A DNA stretch of 9,096 bases from positions 1 to 9,096 of the forward strand of contig JAQUHL010000050.1 in the NCBI GenBank assembly GCA_028683635.1, read 5' to 3'. The notes below the pieces were generated by a model. That model saw only the letters and a program-made list of their open reading frames with translations. It ran no database searches and was not told where the DNA came from. Source of the stretch: Candidatus Cloacimonadota bacterium. Lineage in GTDB: Bacteria; Cloacimonadota; Cloacimonadia; Cloacimonadales; Cloacimonadaceae. The position numbers were made by a program, and so were the translations under genes. How positions within the stretch are numbered: position 1 is the stretch's first letter; every line of letters starts with the position of its first letter. Positions 5,916-9,096 of this stretch are shown here, in pieces.

Positions 5916-8419
5916 AGAGATGTATATTATTGCTCTTGTTGATGCTCGGGGCCGGATACTGCCTTGGTGCAGAAAACTCACTCAATGGAAGAACCATCAT
6001 TGTGGGTGGGGATTTTTATTATCCGCCCTATGAATATCTGGATGATAGTGGCATACCCAAGGGCTATAATGTAGATCTCATGCGCGAAATTGCCAGGCTT
6101 TTGGATTTCCAACTCGAATTCCGGCTGGCCAAATGGGCAAAAGTAAGAGAATGGTTGATCGAAGGTGAAATCGACCTTATCGAGGGAATGGCCTATTCTG
6201 TCCAACGCAGTGGGGAGCAAATCCATTTTTCGGCTCCTCATAACCAGACTTGGAGAGCTGTTTTCGCCAATAAAAGCAAAAGATTCAAGAGGCTGAGCGA
6301 TATTCTCAGTGCGCGGGTTGTTGTCCAGCAGGGCGATATTGCCGAAGAAGTTTTACAAAACCTGGATTTCAAAGGTACCATCACCTATGTCCCTACTCAG
6401 GAAGATGCACTTACCATGGTTGACCGGGGGGATCATGATGCTGCTATTTTGAACTATATGTTTGGTATGCATCTGATGAATAGGCGCAATTTTACTAATC
6501 TTGAAGCTTTACCGGATCAAATTCTTACCAAAGATTATTGCATCGCCAGTATGAACGAGACCCTAATCTATGATATTGATGCAGCCTTATCCATTCTCAG
6601 CCGGGATGGCAGTTTGGAACGCCTGCATCGTAAGTGGTTTGCCCAATATGATCCCAAATTGATGAGTAGGGCAAAATTGGTTAAACGCCTTGTAATAACT
6701 CTCCTCTTGGGTTTTGTAATGATCTTGATAATCTTCGCCTGGGTCTTGCTTCTCAAGCGCAGAATCAAGCACAAGACCTTTGATCTGGAAAAAGAACATA
6801 GCGAAACAGAAGAGTTGCAGAAACAACTTAAGGAAGAATATAACGTCTTCCTGAAAGGGCCGGTAATCGTGATCAAGATTAGTTCCACCCTACCCAACGT
6901 CGTTTTCCTTACTGAAAATGTCTCTCAATACGGATGGGATTGGAAACAAAGCTTTGACCTCGATGATTTCGTGCAAAGATTCATCCATGAAGCAGACAGA
7001 ATTAAACTCACTGCCAATCTGCTAAAACTCATCGAATCCCGGGCCACTGTGGACGTGGCAACTTATCGCATCCTTACCAGGGATCAGGAAACCATCTGGA
7101 TGCTGGGCTATAGCATCATCTACCCGGACAAAGCTCTTCCTGAAGTGATAGAATCAGCGGCGAATCGCAAAGATGAATACACCATCTACACCCAGTTTCT
7201 GAATATCCAAACTCAGGTCCGCCTGGAAGAAGAACTATTGGACGCCAAGCTGGAAGCGGAAAGGTCAAATCAGCTGAAGAATCAATTTCTGGCAAACATG
7301 AGCCACGAGATTAGAACGCCTCTGAATGGGATCTTCGGTATGGTGCAGAACATCCTGCACTCAGATTGCCAGGAAAACATCCGGGAATCCTTTGAGGACA
7401 TTTATACAACTGCCAGAAGTTTGAACAAACTCGTGGATGACATTCTGGAATTTTCCATGCTCGAATCCCAACTCACCGATATCCCCAAAAGATGCTTCGA
7501 TATCAGAAGATTGATTTACTCCACGATCAATACCTTTTTTCCGGTAAAAAATCCTGTTCAGGGCAAGATTAAAATCCTGATCAGCGATAAAGTGCCAGAT
7601 TTGATCTTCGGAGATCCCATCCATCTCAAACAGATACTTATGAACCTGCTTCATAATTCCTACAGTCATATCAAAGAAGGCTGGATCGAAATCTCTCTGG
7701 ATCTCTATAATCAGAATCAAAGCGAGATAAGATTGATCTTTTGCTTATCCGATACCGGCATCGGATTCGATAAGAGAGAACAGCAGGATATCTTCGATAG
7801 CATCAGCCCAAACCAAACCATGCTTTCCACTAAATATGGCAGGAAAGGACTGGGGCTGGCAATCGTGAGAAGTATCATCGAACATATGAATGGTTTTATC
7901 TGGATGGAAGACAGGGCAGACCAGGGTAGCTCTTTTTATTTTATAATCCCCTTTACCGTTGTCGAAACCCAATCAACTGATCCCGATAGTCAAGCTAAAT
8001 CATTGATGCAGGAAACCACGATCCCCAGAATGAGAGCTCTGATCGTGGAAGATGATCCTATCAACCAGATAGTATTGAAAAAGCAGCTTGAGCACTGGAA
8101 TCAGGAAGCTGTGATCGTCTCCGATGGCCAACAAGCGGTAGATATTGTTCAGAAAGATGAGTTCAATTATATCTTGATGGATATTCAAATGCCCGTCCTG
8201 GATGGCATCCAGGCAACCATCGAGATCCGCAAGCTGGAAGCCGGAACTGACAAGCATCTCCCAATTTTCGCAGTCACGGCAGCGGCAATGGTTGGAGACA
8301 AGGAACGCTTTATTGCCTCCGGTATGGATGGTTATATCCCCAAGCCTGTGGATAGTAAGCTTTTGAGGCAGAAGATAATCGAAGTAGGCCAGAACTTGAG
8401 TGTGGAGGTACAGATATGA
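5912..8419 (+). CDS. Hybrid sensor histidine kinase with periplasmic family 3 solute-binding domain
   Basis: This 835-residue inner-membrane receptor resembles single-flytrap BvgS/EvgS-type sensors. It has a signal peptide (about 1-19), a periplasmic SBP_bac_3 domain (about 26-248) with the GYNVDLMREIARLL signature, and a membrane helix (260-281). A short coiled segment and a PAS-like domain (about 316-435) follow. Next come HisKA with the phospho-acceptor H465 in SHEIRTPLN, and HATPase with the N box (N578, N582), the DTGIG box (D614) and the GRKGLGL box (643-649). A C-terminal receiver domain has acidic residues E713-D715, phospho-acceptor D757 and K811. All catalytic residues are present. 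In the pocket, R99 matches the Arg that binds ligand carboxylate in amino-acid-binding relatives, while the usual later Asp is N181, so the ligand may not be a standard amino acid. There is no HPt or DNA-binding domain, so phosphate must pass to a partner. The start overlaps the photolyase stop (ATGA), with AAGGA at 5899-5903 upstream. Confidence 0.95.
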   Translation: MKRCILLLLLMLGAGYCLGAENSLNGRTIIVGGDFYYPPYEYLDDSGIPKGYNVDLMREIARLLDFQLEFRLAKWAKVREWLIEGEIDLIEGMAYSVQRSGEQIHFSAPHNQTWRAVFANKSKRFKRLSDILSARVVVQQGDIAEEVLQNLDFKGTITYVPTQEDALTMVDRGDHDAAILNYMFGMHLMNRRNFTNLEALPDQILTKDYCIASMNETLIYDIDAALSILSRDGSLERLHRKWFAQYDPKLMSRAKLVKRLVITLLLGFVMILIIFAWVLLLKRRIKHKTFDLEKEHSETEELQKQLKEEYNVFLKGPVIVIKISSTLPNVVFLTENVSQYGWDWKQSFDLDDFVQRFIHEADRIKLTANLLKLIESRATVDVATYRILTRDQETIWMLGYSIIYPDKALPEVIESAANRKDEYTIYTQFLNIQTQVRLEEELLDAKLEAERSNQLKNQFLANMSHEIRTPLNGIFGMVQNILHSDCQENIRESFEDIYTTARSLNKLVDDILEFSMLESQLTDIPKRCFDIRRLIYSTINTFFPVKNPVQGKIKILISDKVPDLIFGDPIHLKQILMNLLHNSYSHIKEGWIEISLDLYNQNQSEIRLIFCLSDTGIGFDKREQQDIFDSISPNQTMLSTKYGRKGLGLAIVRSIIEHMNGFIWMEDRADQGSSFYFIIPFTVVETQSTDPDSQAKSLMQETTIPRMRALIVEDDPINQIVLKKQLEHWNQEAVIVSDGQQAVDIVQKDEFNYILMDIQMPVLDGIQATIEIRKLEAGTDKHLPIFAVTAAAMVGDKERFIASGMDGYIPKPVDSKLLRQKIIEVGQNLSVEVQI
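8404..8409 (+). promoter_or_regulatory. Strong ribosome binding site for the second receptor
   Basis: GGAGGT lies inside the end of the hybrid kinase gene, 6 bases before the ATG at 8416. It is close to the ideal Shine-Dalgarno sequence and is the main evidence for this start. The next in-frame ATGs (8518 and 8521) have no such site. Confidence 0.75.
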
Positions 8420-9096
8420 AATCCTGCCTTGTCCTTCCCAAGCCTCTCTCCTTCCCACCCATTTTCTGCCTGATTTCTACCCACCCAAGATTTATACTAC
8501 ACGCATTCCTGCTTGTCATGATGCTATTTTCAATTAGCATTCTTTCTTCCCAGTCGTCAACCCCCCAGCGCATAATCAAAGTGGGTATTGACGATAACTA
8601 TTCTCCCTTTGAGTTTCTGGATAAAACCGGTAAAGCAGGAGGGTTCAACGTTGACCTGATCAAAGAAATTGCCCGGATTAATAACTGGCAGGTTCAGTTT
8701 GTTGGAAATCAATGGAGCCAAATCAGAGAGGACTTTGACCAAGGTAAGCTGGATATACTGGCCGGACTTGTAAAAACCGATTCTCGTGTCCTACTAAGCA
8801 GGTTTTCCATACCCCACACCTACATCCATTACAATTTGTTCTTCAGGAAGGGAGAATTAGAAATCAGGAATTGGGAAGATCTCAATGGTAAGGAAGTACT
8901 GGTTCAAAAAGGTGACGTTATAAACGAAATTCTGGATCAAAAGGATCTGAATTGCCGGATTGTGCACGTCCCCGACTACCCCCAGGCCTTGAAAGAACTA
9001 TCTGAAGGCAGATCCGAGATAACTATCCTGCCCTGGTTACTGGGAAACAACTACATCAAGGAACACAATATAATCAATCTCCAATATAGCAAATTT
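8416..9096 (+). CDS. Second receptor with family 3 solute-binding domain, 5' part only
   Basis: The frame runs from the ATG at 8416 to the last base without a stop (227 residues shown), so the gene continues beyond the window. It overlaps the stop of the hybrid kinase by 4 bases (ATGA). A proline-rich stretch of about 25 residues comes before a hydrophobic segment (about 26-43, FILHAFLLVMMLFSIS), then an SBP_bac_3 domain from about residue 52: VGIDDNYSPFEFLD, the GFNVDLIKEIAR signature (76-87), and TDSR with R124. It aligns without large gaps with the periplasmic domain of the preceding kinase, including QKGDVINEIL against QQGDIAEEVL. P206 stands where that protein has N181 and amino-acid binders usually have Asp. 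By analogy with its neighbour it is probably the sensor part of a second histidine kinase, but a stand-alone binding protein or a diguanylate cyclase receptor is possible because the C-terminal part is not visible. Confidence 0.85.
   Translation, partial: MKSCLVLPKPLSFPPIFCLISTHPRFILHAFLLVMMLFSISILSSQSSTPQRIIKVGIDDNYSPFEFLDKTGKAGGFNVDLIKEIARINNWQVQFVGNQWSQIREDFDQGKLDILAGLVKTDSRVLLSRFSIPHTYIHYNLFFRKGELEIRNWEDLNGKEVLVQKGDVINEILDQKDLNCRIVHVPDYPQALKELSEGRSEITILPWLLGNNYIKEHNIINLQYSKF

Noticed and set aside
5912..5971. Lipoprotein signal on the hybrid kinase (Cys near residue 17)
   Set aside because: The residue before the Cys is Tyr, which does not fit a lipobox, and the protein already has a membrane helix.
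4749..6000. Minus-strand open frames opposite the photolyase and kinase genes
   Set aside because: They lie fully opposite well-recognised genes, overlap one another in different frames and show no family motifs.

Overview
The window reads as chromosomal DNA from a Gram-negative anaerobe-type bacterium, with moderate GC, dense same-strand coding and ATGA start/stop overlaps. A beta-barrel-like exported protein, a Bacteroidetes-style von Willebrand A (VWA) membrane protein and sensor kinases with periplasmic solute-binding domains suggest the FCB superphylum. Candidatus Cloacimonadota is my best guess, but it is an impression from gene style, not a measured assignment. All convincing genes are on the + strand; the minus-strand open frames look like shadows of these genes. 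I saw no tRNA, rRNA, CRISPR array, insertion sequence or integrase.

Layout. Positions 1-657 hold the 3' end of a gene for a probable outer-membrane beta-barrel protein. A 204-base gap with one modest hairpin follows. Positions 862-2871 encode a 669-residue inner-membrane protein with an intact MIDAS-type VWA domain and a glutamine-amidotransferase-like region. After a 119-base gap comes a tightly packed run of five genes: an XdhC/CoxI-family molybdenum cofactor protein (2991-3857), a small kinase-fold protein of the aminoglycoside/choline kinase type (3847-4458), a class II CPD photolyase (4470-5915), a hybrid sensor histidine kinase with a periplasmic family 3 solute-binding domain (5912-8419), and the start of a second protein with the same kind of periplasmic domain (8416 to the window end, still open).

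How they fit together. The last five genes overlap or are separated by at most 11 bases, so they are probably one transcript. The combination is unusual: cofactor maturation (XdhC), a truncated kinase, light-driven DNA repair, and two adjacent ligand-sensing receptors. The first receptor has a full HisKA, HATPase and receiver relay but no HPt or DNA-binding output, so its signal must pass to a partner outside the window or to the unfinished second receptor. The two receptors align through the whole solute-binding domain and probably arose by duplication. The strongest leads are this gene linkage, the paired receptors with an altered ligand pocket, and the kinase-fold protein lacking a glycine-rich loop.
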